Shown here in pieces: positions 35,139 through 47,683 of a stretch of 64,000 nt of DNA; position 1 is the stretch's first letter; each line of letters opens with the position of its first letter. Origin of the DNA: Tribonema minus. Its lineage: Eukaryota > Sar > Xanthophyceae > Tribonematales > Tribonemataceae. Where the stretch lies: the NCBI GenBank assembly GCA_017506865.1, contig JAFCMP010000525.1, positions 124,001 through 188,000 of the forward strand, written 5' to 3'. The position numbers and the translations under genes were made by a program. Under the pieces are notes generated by a model, which was not told where the DNA came from, did not search any database, and worked only from the letters and a program-made list of their open reading frames with translations.

Positions 35139-36603
35139 CACTGGTGGTGTGAAGTATGGCTATCAGCTAGTTCAACTTTTGTTTTTTTCATGTTGTAGAC
35201 CCTTGCGTTCAGGTGAGAAAGTTGATGTTGCAGCAGTTTTTTTGAACGCAACTTTCGCGGATGACACGCAGCCGGAAGAGGTAGAAAAAAAACGTGACTG
35301 CCTGCTAGAGGCGACTGCCTCAATCAGTTTAACTGCGCGCCACACACATACTGATCCAGCATCAGCAGGGCAGCAAAAACTACATTGGCGCCATGCCTTC
35401 CGTCTGCTCATGCGTTGGTGAGAAAGTTGAAGTCTGCGCCTCTCGACGTGATCACGGGCTGCAGCACACACTTGATTGCTGAACTGACGGGAGGTAGACG
35501 TGCTGCTGCATGTCAAATTGCCTGTGAATTTCGCTGCGGATAAGTGAAACCGCCGACTGAACAAGTACGCAACTCTCAACGACGCGGGGCACTGGGCACC
35601 CACCGCTTTTGTGGGAGGAAAGATGCAATGCTATGCGATGCTCGGCATACAATACGCTGGCAGCTGCATATGCTCGTACCATAAGAGACCATTGCAAGAT
35701 TGGTCAAATGTGATTCTTGTATCCTTCTTCGAACTTTGTTCAGAATTCAGCTGGCCAAGTGGTCGCCACATGACGTGCTGCAGCTTGATTCATGTCCCTA
35801 CCAGCCTGGCTATCAGGCTGACAGATATAATGCCAGCCTGCGGGTCCTATACAAGCTTAAAGCGCTCAGTATGCTTCCATATTCTCACACTGTCACCATA
35901 TCATGATAGCTCAGAATCTGTTCGAGGCCCAGGCAGAAATCATTTTGTTAAGTAAGCGCCACAGCAATGGCGCTGCCTCAGCTTCTTGTTTGAATTGGCC
36001 ACACCGCAGCAGTGCCATCAACAAGTTCAATCATGAAGTCCGTCTGAACTTCAAGAGTTCCATGAGCGCATGGTGTAGTCTAGATGACATGTCAGACACT
36101 TGTCCAAGCTTGTACTGTAGCAATCAATTGACGTCAATTGGCACGCCTGCAGGCTGCTTTGCAGAAAGGCAGTAAGACACCGAGAGTGCCTGCACGTGCA
36201 GCTGTAACTGCACAAATCTGGTCAATCGGTGCTGGGGGCGGACCATCTCATGGGCGCGCTCAATAAAAGACTACTACTAACATCATAGCTTACACCCTGC
36301 CAGCAGTCACTGCGCCAGCCTGCTGAGCTTTTGCAGATTCTGACCAATTGACCTGGTGTTGTCTTTCATCTATTTCAAGTTGCCAACCTTGCTTATGAAT
36401 GTGACTGTTGTGCAAGCTGGCTAGTCAGCAGCTGTTGTGGGTAGCGGGCCAATGATTTTGCGAATGACTGCAACAGGGTGCTGCAGGGTGCACTGGCAGG
36501 GGCCTGGAGACTGTATCATGAGCGTACAGATCTGCTTTTAATATCACTGACAGGTAGACTTTGGTCAATTGACTTAAGCGGCAGCTCATAGCAAGTTGCC
36601 GCT
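35139..36603. other. spacer upstream of TraB-like copy 3 and family-A element
   Basis: No gene is recognised. One plus-strand segment (about 35199-35325, GEKVDVAAVFLNATFADDTQ) looks protein-like after TGTTGTAG, but I cannot link it to a model. Confidence 0.4.
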
Positions 36604-39600
36604 GTGCGTTGTCAGAGGGGGAGGGGGGCAAGCCTTCACATTCAGCCATGGTGCACCTCTGTGAGTGCACACACTGCACTGTATCTTGAGTCAGCCTGGA
36701 ACACTCAAGGCGGCGCGCGCGGCCCCGGCGCCCGCGCAGCTGCCGCTGTGGCTGCGGCAGGGCCAACATGGCGCAGCGCGCTTCCGCTCTGGACGCTGGC
36801 GCCGCTCTCGCCCGCGCGCGCAGCGCTTGACGACCTCTCCTTTGACTATGTTCTGCAGCAGCAACTGGTGGTCGGCCGCCGCATTCGGCTGGAGCACCGC
36901 TCGGACTTCACAGCCGCCATGACGGCCACGCTGGCGGGCCTCCGGGAAGCGCAGACGGCGGTAGCGCAGGCACACGGGGTTGAGGCAGCGGCAGAGGCGT
37001 CCGCCACAGCCAGTGCATGGTGCAAGCTGCTGCATCTGCTGCCGTGCCTGCTGCTTGTACCCGACGGCTCCCTGCCGCGGGCGCACCGTTTTGCGGCCTT
37101 CGTGGCAGGCGACCTGGACCTGCTCACGCGCACAGCGCTGGCCTTCTGCCGCCGCGGCGCCGCCCGTGCGTGCACGCGCCGCGCTAGGTCTATGACGGAG
37201 GCGGCGGCGGCAGTGCGGGAGCGCGCGGCGGCGACGGCGCGGCAGCCGGGCGGCGTCGGGCGCGCCGCGCGGCTGCTGGCGGAGGGTGCTGACACATCTG
37301 CCCCCCGCGACTCCGCTACCTTGCATAAACTGCAGGCTAAACACCCAGCTGGCGATGCGTCTGCGAAGCTGGATGCCGCGGCATCGCGGGCGCGCAGCTT
37401 GGTGGCGGCGGCGGCGCTGGCGGCGCCGGCACCACTCAACTGCGCTTCATTCACGGCGGACGGGGTAGTAGTACGCGAGGCCATCCTCGCCGCCAACCCT
37501 GGCTCGGCCGCCGGTCCCTCTGGGCTGCGCAACTCCCACCTCCAGCAGTGCGTCCGGCACACGGCGCACACGTCGGGGCGCACGGTTGACTGGCTCCTTG
37601 AGCTGCTGGCGTGGCTGGGTACCGCGGTGTACTCCACCCCCGCCGCGCTGCCCGCCCCCTTTTGGCGCCTTCACGCGGCCGCGCGCCTCAGCGCTGTGGG
37701 CGAGAAGGCGCGTCCCATCGCGTGCGGCGACACCATCCGCCGCCTGTTCGCGCGCACCTTCTGCACGGACACCCGGGACCGCGTCTCCGCGCTGCTGGAA
37801 CCAATTGGCCAGTTTGGGGTCGGCGCGCGGGGGGGCGCAGAGAGAGTGGCGCTCATGGCGCAGCTCACGCATGAGTGCGGCGGCGTGCTGCTTGCCATTG
37901 ACGGCAGCAACGCCTTCAACGCGCTGTCGCGCTCGGCAGTCCTCACCGCGGTGGCCGAGCATCTGCCTGGCCTGTACGGCTACGTCGAGCACATCTAGGG
38001 CCCCGGCCGGGCCCCTTGGCTACAATTTGGCCTAGATGGGCACGCCGACGCCGCCATCATCCTCTCCCAACAGGGCGTGCAGCAGGGCGACCCATTGGGG
38101 CCGCTGCTGTTCGCGCTGGCACTGCGCGGCACCATGGTGGCTGCCCGCGCCAAGTTCCCGCAACTGGCGCTTCCGGGCTACCTCGATGACCTCACCATCA
38201 TGACGCCCAGCTGTGACGCGCCAGTGCTCGGCCACGTTGGCCGCGCGTTCTGCTTCATACAACAGGCGCTGAGCGAGCTCAACATTCAGGTCAACGTCAC
38301 GAAATGCGCGGCGCTGGTGCCGGCCTCAGGCGGCGCCCGCGAGCGCGCCGCCGCCGTCTTTGCCGCCGCCAATGTCCCCGTACCAGTATGTGACGACGGC
38401 ATCACGCTGATGGGGGTGCCGGTCGGCACCGAGGGCTTCGTGCGCGCGCAAGTGGCGGCGACCCTTCGTGCCCCCGGCACCGACCGCCTGGTTGCGGAGC
38501 TTGTGCAGATGGAGGATGTGCAGGCTGCCTTCTCCATTCTGCGTCTTGCCGTCCCCGCCCGCGCAGGGCATGTCTCGCGCAATACAGCGCCATCCCTCAC
38601 GCACGAGGAGCTACGGCGCTTCGACGCCATCACGCTAGCGGCCGTGGCCGCGCTGGCGCAGGAGCCATCGGCGGGTCTTACGCCGCCGGCCCACCAGGGC
38701 GCGCCGGCGGCGGGTGACGATTGCCGCGGCCCGCCGGCGGTTTCGGCGGCGGCGGCGCCGCCCTCTCTGTGGGCGGCGGCAGTGGCATGGGTACGCGGCG
38801 CCGACTGGGGTGGCGAGGCCCCAGTGACGCTACCAGCACATCAGCAGGTACGCGTGCATCTGCGGCTGGGGAGTGGTGGCTTTGGCGTGCTGGGCGCGGC
38901 GCCCCGTGCATGTGCCGCATTTGCTGCACGTTCCCTCGAGTGCATGGGGCCGGCACTGGCGGCATTTCCAGTCGCGGCACGCAGCCGCGTCCTAGAGCAT
39001 GCCCGCTATGGCTTCACCTTCACCCAGATAGCTACCTGCCTGCAGCAGCTGCGCAGCGGCAGCGATGAGGCTGCAGCGACCCTCGCGCTGCTCCTGTTCA
39101 CGGTCTGGTACCAGGACTGGCGCCAGGACGACGGCGCATGGCGGGCGCTGCGCGATCTGCTGCAACGGGCAGGCGGAGCTGCGGGGCCGGGCATGCGGAC
39201 TCGCGCCGGCGCGCGCCGCGCTGCTGCGCCAGCGGTGGCGCGCGAGCCAGGCTCTGCCCAGGCCCCGCCGGCCGCCGTGCTGCCGCGGCGTCAAGCGGCG
39301 CTATCACGGGTGCTAGACGCAGTGCTCGCCGCCACGCAGCTGCGTCGGCTTGAAGCAGCAAATGCGTTGGAAGCAGTCGCGGCGTGGCGCAGCGGCGCCT
39401 CTAAGGGGGCCATGGGTTTCTTGGCGCAATTGCCGAGCACTGACCCAGCGGAGACCATGTCCCCGCCGGAATTCCGCGAGACGCTGCGGCGCCACCTGGG
39501 CGTGGAGCGCCCCGCCCCCGCTGCGGCGCGGTGCCCCAAGTGCCATAGACCAGTGGACTCGGGTGCCCACCTGCGCCGCTGCACACAAGGGCTTAACGTC

Positions 39601-40296
39601 ACGCGACACAACTTGCTCGCAGATGCGCTCTTTCAGCTGCTCAAGCAGGTGGCCCACCTCCGCGGTCTCGACCGGGACACCCTTGCCCCCTTCCGCCGCT
39701 ACGCGGCGCGCCACGGGTTCAACAAGTTCATGGACATCGTCTTTGGCAGCAACAAGGTCTGCCTTCCAGTCCCTAAAGTGCAGCCGAGCGCCGACGCGGT
39801 AGCAGCAGGCCGGTGCACTAAACTGCGCGGCGGCTTTGAAGTAGCTTGTTGCATAGACGTCACCATACGTGACAGCTCATGTCCCTCCCGCCTCCGTCAG
39901 GCTCAGGGGGGCGCACGCGATGTGCAGCGCGTGCTTGAATCGGCTTCGCAGGAAAAGATAGACACATACGTAGTCTCAGGGGCCCTGGACCCCACTACAC
40001 ACACCCTATTTTCCGCAGCCTTTGACCACTTCGGCGCTATGTCACGCGACACCCAAGCGCTGCTACACGCACTCGCCGAGCAGAGCTCGCAGGGCAGCTA
40101 CAATCTCGCGCAGCGCGTTGCCTTCTGGCGCCGCCGCACCTCCCTCGCGCTACAGCGCGCGCTCACACGTGTCGTGATCGACAACTGGAACGCAGTCATT
40201 GCCCCTGATGGCGACGTCAGCGCTTACCGCCGCATCGCACTGTTGCAAGTGCCGCGGCCCTCGCCGGCCAGCGCCGAACCGCCGGCCCCTCCGTAG
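36604..40296 (+). pseudogene. family-A polyprotein: RT, CCHC, restriction-like endonuclease (one in-frame stop)
   Basis: One frame of about 1230 codons is interrupted only by TAG at 37996-37998. The true start is uncertain. RT motifs in order: GSAAGPSGLRNSHLQQCV; VGEKARPIACGDTIRRLFAR; GQFGVGARGGAERVA; LLAIDGSNAFNALSR (catalytic Asp); stop; GVQQGDPLGPLLFALALRG; and GYLDDLTIM (YADD variant). Downstream come a CX2C-X8-H-X3-C motif (CPKCHRPVDSGAHLRRC) and VTRHNLLADALFQLL. The nuclease follows, with EVACCIDVTI then QEKIDTY; this D...K-X3-Y spacing is as in R2-type restriction-like endonucleases. Known members insert by target-primed reverse transcription. Copy 2 shares the natural end codon TAG at 40294-40296. 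Confidence 0.88.
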
Positions 40297-40359
40297 ATTT
40301 ACTTATTGCAAGCCCAATTTATCGTGCGCGCAGCCCATGCGGTCCAGGACATAATATAC
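36690..40359 (+). mobile_element. family-A non-LTR retrotransposon, nearly complete copy
   Basis: A GC-rich block of about 3.7 kb. The 3' end is defined by comparison with a second copy: both end GGTCCAGGACATAATATAC, at 40359 here and 49276 there. The 5' limit is approximate, set by the change to GC-rich coding sequence; no matching target duplication was found. Confidence 0.88.
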
Positions 40360-40524
40360 AACTTCGAAACCGAAAACCAACCGAGCGACAGTAGCAGTAG
40401 CAGCAGCCGCAGCGAGCAGCAGTAGCACTTCGGCCGTCGCATCAGAGCAGCGAGGTCGCAAGCGAGGAGGTAACAAGAATGGCTAGTCGTGGATAGAGCA
40501 TCGGGAGCAACTGCTGTTGACCGT

Positions 40525-40735
40525 ACAGGCGGTCTACGCGAGAGACACCAGCGCAGCGTGAGCAGCGATGTGCTGTTCACAGTGCTAGGTGATCTGTGCG
40601 AGAGACACCAGAGCAACATAGGCAACGACTCGCTGCAGATCGTGCTAGGCAGGCTGATGCTCGTGCGTGAGAGACTCCACGGCAGCGTGAGCAGCGACTT
40701 GCCTGCAGATTGTGCCAAGGCGGCTGTTCGTAGAG
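40525..40735. repeat. three tandem units of about 66 bp
   Basis: Each unit contains CGAGAGACACCAG (or GTGAGAGACTCCACG), a GCAGCGTGAGCAGCGA-like block and GTGCTAGG. They lie directly downstream of the family-A 3' end. Confidence 0.75.
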
Positions 40736-41264
40736 TTGCTACTAGTCATGCTTCTCTGAAGCAACATGCACAGAGGGTGACGGCTGAACGCAAGAGGCAA
40801 TCCAATCAAAGAGCTGCAACCATTGCAGGTTGTCGCAGCATATGTGACACGAATGCGTCAGTGAATGCCTGGGCCGAGCGGCTCACCCCGAGGACGCATT
40901 CAGTCCTGGTAATTTATAACGTGCGGAGCTTAGGACTGCACATTTGCAGTTGCCACGTGGGCAACAGCTACAGGAGGATTACCGGGTGGGCTGCCACCAC
41001 ATGCAGATTTGGTCTAGAGTCCTCGTGCTTTAGGGTTCAACTTGGCAAACTTGAAGGTTTTGTATGACCGTTTGTATTCCTATTAGTAAGACTCTTAGGT
41101 CATGTGTGCGTCGTGATGCATTGCATTATGTTGCCATGGTCTGCTCACTGCTATGCCATACGCTCTCACACGGCAACAGGATTGCTGTATACTTTGCTAT
41201 TTGCTGCATTGCCCACATTATTATTTCCTGGGCATTGTGTGGTAGTTCAAGTTGCCTGTTGCCC

Positions 41265-41334
41265 CAGGGTCAGGGTTGTAAAGCAGTGAAGATGGAGTCC
41301 AGGGTCAGGGTTGTAAAGCAGTGAAGATGGAGTG
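41265..41334. repeat. 35-bp perfect tandem duplication
   Basis: CAGGGTCAGGGTTGTAAAGC plus AGTGAAGATGGAGTC is repeated at 41265 and 41300, differing only at the final base. Confidence 0.95.
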
Positions 41335-41599
41335 TCACTGCATTGCTTTTCACCGATCAATCCGTGCGCTGTGCCCCATCGCAGGTATGACTTCTCTTAC
41401 GGTGGGCATGAAATGATCACTTTTGGGTGGATCTGGTGGTGCGCGGTGTCCTGCTGCTTGCACAGCGCGGTTTTGCTGGCCCAGAGCGCCTGAGGCCTTT
41501 TTTCAACATTGGAGGAGTCTGAGGCTTACGGCGCCTCACGCCACCCCACCAGCCGGGAGTCTGCATCCGGGACACACCGTTGGAGAAATGCGAGATCGC

Positions 41600-43244
41600 A
41601 GAATGAATGGGCTCGCAGCTTGCACCACAGATGGTGACACAACTGGCGCAATCAGCAGCAACACAACGCGAGCTGCTGGACCGCCTCGCAGCACAGCAAT
41701 TGGAACGCAAGGAACGCCTAGTCGCGGCAGCGCAAGCACGCATGGCCGTAAATTAACGCGAGCGTGAGCAGCGCATGATTGCAGAACAACGCGAGCGTGA
41801 GCAGTACCTGGTAGCGGCACAGCTGGAACGCGAGGAGCGCCTCTCGCACACTTTGCACGGACGCTCGGCAGGAACAGCGAGCTACGCAGTGGCCATGGCG
41901 GCGACAACGGCAGCAGCATGGCCACGGAAGCAGCCGCCGCACGCGCCGCAGCCAGTATACTGATGAGCTCGGCGGCGGCGGCGGCCGCCACGACAGCGAC
42001 GGCAGCGGCCGCGAAAGCAGCGGCGGTCGCGGCAACGGTGGCGGCGGCAGCAATGGCGGTGGCGGCAGCAACAGCGGCGGCGACGGCGGTGGCGACGGTG
42101 GAGATGACAGCGGCGACAGCAGCAGCGACAGCAGTAGCTGGAGCAGTCACTCTTCCCGGGGTACCGAGGAGCGCCACACTGGCAGTTCTGGCCACAACAG
42201 CTCTGGCGGTCTGCGCGGCAGTCGCAAGGAGCCAATGCCGATGCCAACGCGCCACAGTTCCTCATGCGCCTCTAGGACGCCTGGCGCATAGGCCGGCCCC
42301 TTGACGGCTACTCAGGCTGTCCACCGCATGCTGGACACCAAGAAGCTGGCGCAAGCCTTGAAGCACCCAAGCTATGGGGTGCCAAGGGTGTCGGCGCCAA
42401 CCGCAGTGCCAAGATATCGCTCAGTGGGTGGGGGAGCTTCACCAATTCTTTGTCAGCAACAAGGTCACTGAGCACAGCGACTTCCTCCACTACATGATGG
42501 AGCGGGTCGCGGAGGGCGAAGCTGCCAGCGTCATCACAGCTTTGCGGCGCGACAACGCGTGGTCGGGGGACTTCGCTGAGGCGGTCATGAAGATTACTCA
42601 TCAATTCACGCCGCCTACCAGCTTCGACGCTGCGCTGCAGGAGCTCATCAAATTTCAGCAGCAGCCTAACATAAACATCGGCAACTACATGGTGCGCCCG
42701 CGCCGCCACGTGCAGGCTGTAAAAATGCTCTACTGGCAAGCAGTGGCACAGGCGCGCGACAAAGGGCGGAAGCTACCGGACCTGATCAAATGCGTAGCCA
42801 TCACGCTGCTGGAGCGCGGCTTCGCGGGGTTCTTCAAGCAGCAGTACCACCTTTTTAATGTGCCGCGGTTTGACCTATAGGAAGGAGATGCGCACCGTGC
42901 TTAAGGGCGTGGAACGCACCGTCGAGCTGCGCAAGCGCGAGAAACGTGCCGCTGCGGCAGCAGTAATCCCTACCCGGTTTGGCAGCGGTAACAGCCGGCA
43001 CAGCAGATGCAGCAGCAGCGGACCTGACTCTGGCCCGGCGGGGGAGGCACTGGCAGCAGAATCGGCAGAACCAGGTCACAGGCAGCAGCGCTTCAAGGAG
43101 ATTTTGGTTTGGAGACAAAGCAAGCTGGATTCACCTACAGACGATAATCCAGTTCTCTGCCACAACTGTGGCCACACAGGCGACCACTGGTGGCTCGACT
43201 CTCCAGAGAGCTTAAACCCCCAGAACTGGCGACAGGCCGTGTAA
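41600..43244 (+). pseudogene. decayed retrotransposon Gag-like region
   Basis: The segment starts with Glu/Arg/Gln heptad-like sequence (QREREQYLVAAQLEREERLS) and then a GCG/GGC-rich low-complexity tract (41970-42130). A capsid-like frame at 42374-42880 reads QWVGELHQFFVSNKVTEHSD, AVMKITHQFTPP and FDAALQELIKFQQQ. The frame then shifts near 42875 into YRKEMRTVLKGVERTVELRK, ending in CHNCGHTGDHWW, a damaged zinc knuckle that lacks its last Cys. This order (coiled coil, capsid, zinc knuckle) suggests an LTR-retroelement Gag. No protease, integrase or RT of that kind follows. At least two frameshifts and several stops make it non-functional. Confidence 0.55.
41970..42135. repeat. GGC/GCA trinucleotide-rich tract
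   Basis: An imperfect run of GCGGCGGCA-like triplets inside the Gag-like region. It generates long spurious frames on both strands. Confidence 0.9.
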
Positions 43245-46200
43245 AAATACCCAGAGCTGAACAACTTGCCAGCGCTCCCTCGCACACAGCGGTTCTATGA
43301 CTGGATGCGGTGCAGGTTTCGAAGCGGCGCTCACATGGCCCAAAACTAGGCGCTGCTTCTGGAGCCCTTGGAATTTGGCGGCAGCGCGCGCACGCGTCGC
43401 TGCTCCCTTCACGGCGGCACGCCTACGCGTCCAACGCTGCGTATGCAGGAGGCGGCGGCGTGCGCACACGTCGTTGCCCCCCCTGTGCAGCGGCGCGCCT
43501 GCGCGTCGCTGCGCACGCAGCAGGCGGCGGCGCGCTCACGCGTCGCTGCCCATGCAGCGAGCGGCGGCGCGCGCACGCGCTGCTGGTCGGCGTTGGTAGT
43601 GACAGCTGGCCGATGTGGGTGTTCTGGACGTGCTCCAGGTAGGCCTATACTTGCCGGTTTCCTTTTGCATGCTAGCAGCCCAGCATAGCGCATTCAGGCC
43701 TTTGGCACAATAACTGGTTTGAGCGTCCCCTATGCAACTCGCTGGTCCGGCGCGACTCGCTAGGAGCCGGGGGTGGGGGCATAAGGTGGCATCGCGTGTA
43801 CCCTATGCTTAGGGCTTGCTGAGCAGCGACATGTGGGAGCGTCGCCTGCCTTGCATGCACTGCACTTGCACAATGAATCACTCTTGCATGGATTTGGTGG
43901 TGTGTGGTGTACTGCTTCTTGCAGCGCAGTTCTGCTGGCCCAGAGATGGAGATGCCTTGTTTCAACTTTCGTATTATTCACAATACATCCCTGCTGATTT
44001 TGACACTGGTGAATCCTACGTCAATCTTTTCTTGATTGACCGAAGGTCATGGCCTCGAGCAGGCTTGTGCCCTTCACACACTGCTGCATTGCCATCGATA
44101 CCCTCAGGCTGCAGCATTGACCGCAGTTTGCCCTGTCATGGGTTAGGTTTCGGTTACGTGTGACGCCCGCCGTCGAACATCATTCCCTTGTCATGTCACA
44201 GTGCCGGTGTCGGCAATGCCACCCAACAGTGTTGGTCATGACCGGTCACAAATACTAATTGCAATGCACATTATACTGGTATATTTGCTTTAATCTGCTG
44301 CAGCATGAGCATTTGCGATGATTACATGATGCAGCAGCCATTGCAATTTGAAAGCACTTATGGGCAGGTGCACTCCTGTTAAGGTGTGGACTGCGGCATG
44401 CGATTGACTTCGCAGAATGCATCCATTTACGTCATGACACACTGTCAGTGATAGGCTGTTGTGGAGATGAATTGCACAGTGACTATGGCACCTCTGCTGC
44501 GTAATCGCACCTGCCATACATTGTTGTGGCAATGTTTACTCAGTAAGGCTTGCAAGCAAAAGTACAACATAGCTCAGCCTGGCTGCACACAGGTTTACTT
44601 GGCATGCAACTGCTGGATCATAATTTTGCTCTGTGTACGTGCATATATAGCAAAACGTGTTTCGCATAAAGTGATGATGCACATTCAGGATGCCAAGACT
44701 TGGTGCACAATGCATTCATGGAGCGTCAACGCGTCGCCACTCTGTTCCATTGGCTCACTCGCACTCAAGATGATAAGCATGGAACAACTGACTATGGGCC
44801 TCGCGTCAATGGTGTCACAACGGTTGCACAGCATGAGAGCACATGGATCTGTCACTGGGCATTGCAATGATGTACAGTATGTATTGGTTGAAGTTGACAG
44901 GCATGGAGCACTGAGCTGATGCCTTGCAGTCGGACAGTGCTACTGCAGGCGTCCACCTGGAATGTACAGAATCTGATGTCAAGTGGTATGTCGCATTTAA
45001 AGGGTGTCACAGTGCTGACTGCGGTGTATGTGGATCGCCAGCAGCCCTCCGAGAGGCCAGTGACTATCATGATGTCGCTGAGGTCATGACATTAAACGAC
45101 CTGGTGTGAAATGAAAAGGGTCTGTGGTAGTCGTAGGCAGCTACTTGTACTACGACGACCGGCTGTACAAGAAGAAACGGCATGCATAATAGCTGCATGA
45201 TGGCGTAAATGATGTCCTTGCTGCGCGACGTACTGATAGAAAATCCATCATGCACTGCATAGCATGGATACTGACAGGCAAGGGTCTGGCGCATCAACTT
45301 GAACACAGTCCGTGCTGCTTGGACGGTCGCTAAGTGTTCTTACTACATATATTTGTGGAGCTTGAGACCTGCGTTTTCTCTGACACGCACTCAGTCTGGT
45401 GAAAGTTAAGTTATGATGGCACCGCTGAGGGCTGATGCGTCATGCAGTCACCCAGATTTTCTTGTGTCACGCCCGTCCTCTTCGTCCTTCCATTAATCGG
45501 CCTCGTCGTCCTCGTCATCCTCCATACTCTTGGCCTGTGTGTGTGCTCGAAGGCGGCCAGCAAGTCCTGCTCATAAGAGAAGGCAACGGATGTAGCTATA
45601 GCTTACTCGTGACGATTCAGCTATGCGTGTACACCTCCGAAAGTGCACCAGGTGACAATTTTTGTAATGTACGCCTCCATTTTGCACGGAATTCTTGTTA
45701 ACATGTTGTCCAGATACACCAAGTGGGCACCGTCAATCAAATGTCATTGCCTCTGTGGCCACTGGCCGGGCTTCCAGCTTAGAATTGATTGGCAAGCACT
45801 AAATGGCACACGGAATGCACGCTCTCCCGGATATCGTGTCCGACAAGTGTTTGTAAGCATGGCATGGGAATGGGCCGGGCAACCAGGATTTGCAACCAAG
45901 AAGTGGCAATTCTAAATTAATGCACAACCCCTTCGGTGCTCTACTATGCAGGGCAGCAATGTCCTTGCCTGCTGCCTTCAAGTTGAGTGTTTGTTCAGAA
46001 CCACCATTCCTGGTATGAACCCTGCAGGGCCCTGAGGCACTGACATGCTCAGCACGCAAAAGCCGGTGCAACTGATTGTAAAGTTGACCAGGCAGAGTGT
46101 GCAAACAAATCAAATGCTTGAGCGGTCACCGGTGGCACGTGATCTACTTGCCAGTTAGCAGGCCTGCGGCAGCAGAGAACACGCGTGCTAAGGGGCGGTG

Positions 46201-47663
46201 AGATACAGGCCCCAGGTTGATGTACTTTGTATGCTACATTAAGTCTAGTACACTCTCACAAGCCAGATCTCCGCACAGCTTACTTTCTTACCTTTTGAGG
46301 TGAGTTGTGTACGTCAGATGCTGCTGTAAGTCTCTATGACATGCCAGAGGCAGTGCATATAAGGACGACCCAGCCGCGCTGCTGTTCAAGTTGTAGACAG
46401 CAGCTCTAAGTCAGTGATTGCCATTAAGCAATTGTCATCCTGTTGTCACACCATCCATGAATATGCTGAATGCGTTGCAGATGTACTGCATACAGAGAGT
46501 CCGTTTTTGTGCGTACCGGGTCATTTGCGAATGGATCACTGTGTAGTACTCCCATCCGGTTGTTCATCAGAAGTCGCAAGCACTCGTCCGCCGTCATGTC
46601 CTGAAGCTGCAGTGGGGGTCGCCAATGATATTGCAGTGTTATCCGTGGCTCGGAAACTGCATGCACTGCTGCTGTTGTGTAAAGGCTACAGGTCTTCCGA
46701 GCAGACTACCTCTCAATGGGTGAGGTGAAGTGAGGTGTGGCAGGTGAAGTTGTGCAACGGTACTAAACGACATCATCAGAGATATGGCATGGTGGGGTGC
46801 CTTTGGGGAAAGGAGGTGAAACCAGGTTTTGAGGGCAACACCGCCTTGGTCGTGCAGCTACAAAGGTTAATAAATGTTTGCTTGCCACTCGTGAACCGAT
46901 GCTGCCAGATTAGCCTGCCATGCGTCATGAAGAACACGATTAGAGCAGCCCCAAACTTCAAGTGTCATCAAAAATTCCAGGTCATGCTGAGGCATCGCAT
47001 CGCACCGCGGCATTTTTTTTCATGGCGAGAGCCTCGGCTGAATGCATGAGGACGGCAGATTATGAGGATTTGAACAAGTGTGCTAAGGTCATGCACTTAA
47101 CAAGGCAATAATGGTGACCAGCATCATATGCTGTCACTAACATGGCATGAGAGGCCATGTACATCATAAGGTATCAGCCCATCATGCTTGCACCACAAAG
47201 AAACTCTGAGCTTGTGTTGTACATATGCAATCATGCGATGAGCACATGAGTGCATCTGGCACTTCAAGCTGTTGTATCACGCGCCATGTGCACTTGTCGA
47301 GAAAAAAGAATTGCTTGGCGGGACCACCAGCTCCCAACCCAAATGAGTTCTTGCCGCGCTTGCAGACTGGCACGGTGACCGTTGTAACCATGATGGTAGC
47401 ATAAAAAGGTGCAATTGCTTCGACCATCGCATGGCATGCTTCGCTAATGACATGAGTTGCAGGGCATAGCTGCAGCGGAATGCGATTGGTTAGGGAGCGC
47501 GTTTTCGAAGTTCCTAAAGCGCACGTTATGCAAAGCTGCGAGACACAGGATATCAAGATGACTTGGCATAGTGACGCAGTTGGGTGCATGCATATGTTTG
47601 AAGCAACGAAGCAGATGCCCCTGTCGATTATCATCATCGTCAAGCTGACGTGCAGCCATCATG
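43245..47663. other. gene-poor stretch between Gag remnant and second family-A copy
   Basis: A GC-rich minisatellite sits at 43375-43600. A possible short 3' exon at 45781-45915 (LRIDWQALNGTRNARSPGYR ... KKWQF then TAA) follows CTTCCAG but has no partner exon. Frames at 44461-44919 and 47182-47643 lack motifs. Nothing else is supported. Confidence 0.4.
43375..43600. repeat. GC-rich minisatellite
   Basis: Six or so imperfect units of about 30-35 bp built on GCGGCGGCGCGCGCACGCGT and CGCTGC. Open in several frames, so frames here are not evidence for genes. Confidence 0.8.
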
Positions 47664-47674
47664 AACTTCAACAC
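47664..47674. repeat. 11-bp target-site duplication of family-A copy 2 (left)
   Basis: AACTTCAACAC here and at 49277-49287 brackets copy 2. Confidence 0.9.
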
Positions 47675-47683
47675 ACGCAGCAG

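Larger units (their letters stand above)
40360..41410. other. spacer with short tandem repeats
   Basis: It contains three ~66-bp units at 40525-40735 and a 35-bp duplication at 41265-41334. The 192-aa frame at 40489-41067 owes part of its length to the 66-bp repeats. I see no family motif. Confidence 0.5.

Noticed and set aside
36691..37637. Long minus-strand frames opposite the family-A reverse transcriptase.
   Set aside because: They are shadows of GC-rich codons on the coding strand, which carries unmistakable RT motifs.
12039..37998. Reassignment of UAG as a sense codon, suggested by single in-frame TAGs in both retroelements.
   Set aside because: TAG ends the natural frames of both element families (10545-10547, 40294-40296, and conserved in copies) and of TraB-like copy 2 (14594-14596). 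Host exons contain no in-frame TAG. Simple decay or readthrough is more economical.
41536..42255. 239-aa alanine/valine-rich minus-strand frame.
   Set aside because: Produced by the GGC/GCA-rich tract. Open in several frames and without start or motif support.
44461..44919. 152-aa plus-strand frame as a gene.
   Set aside because: Cysteine- and histidine-rich without pattern, third positions not GC-enriched, no splice or start context and no motif.
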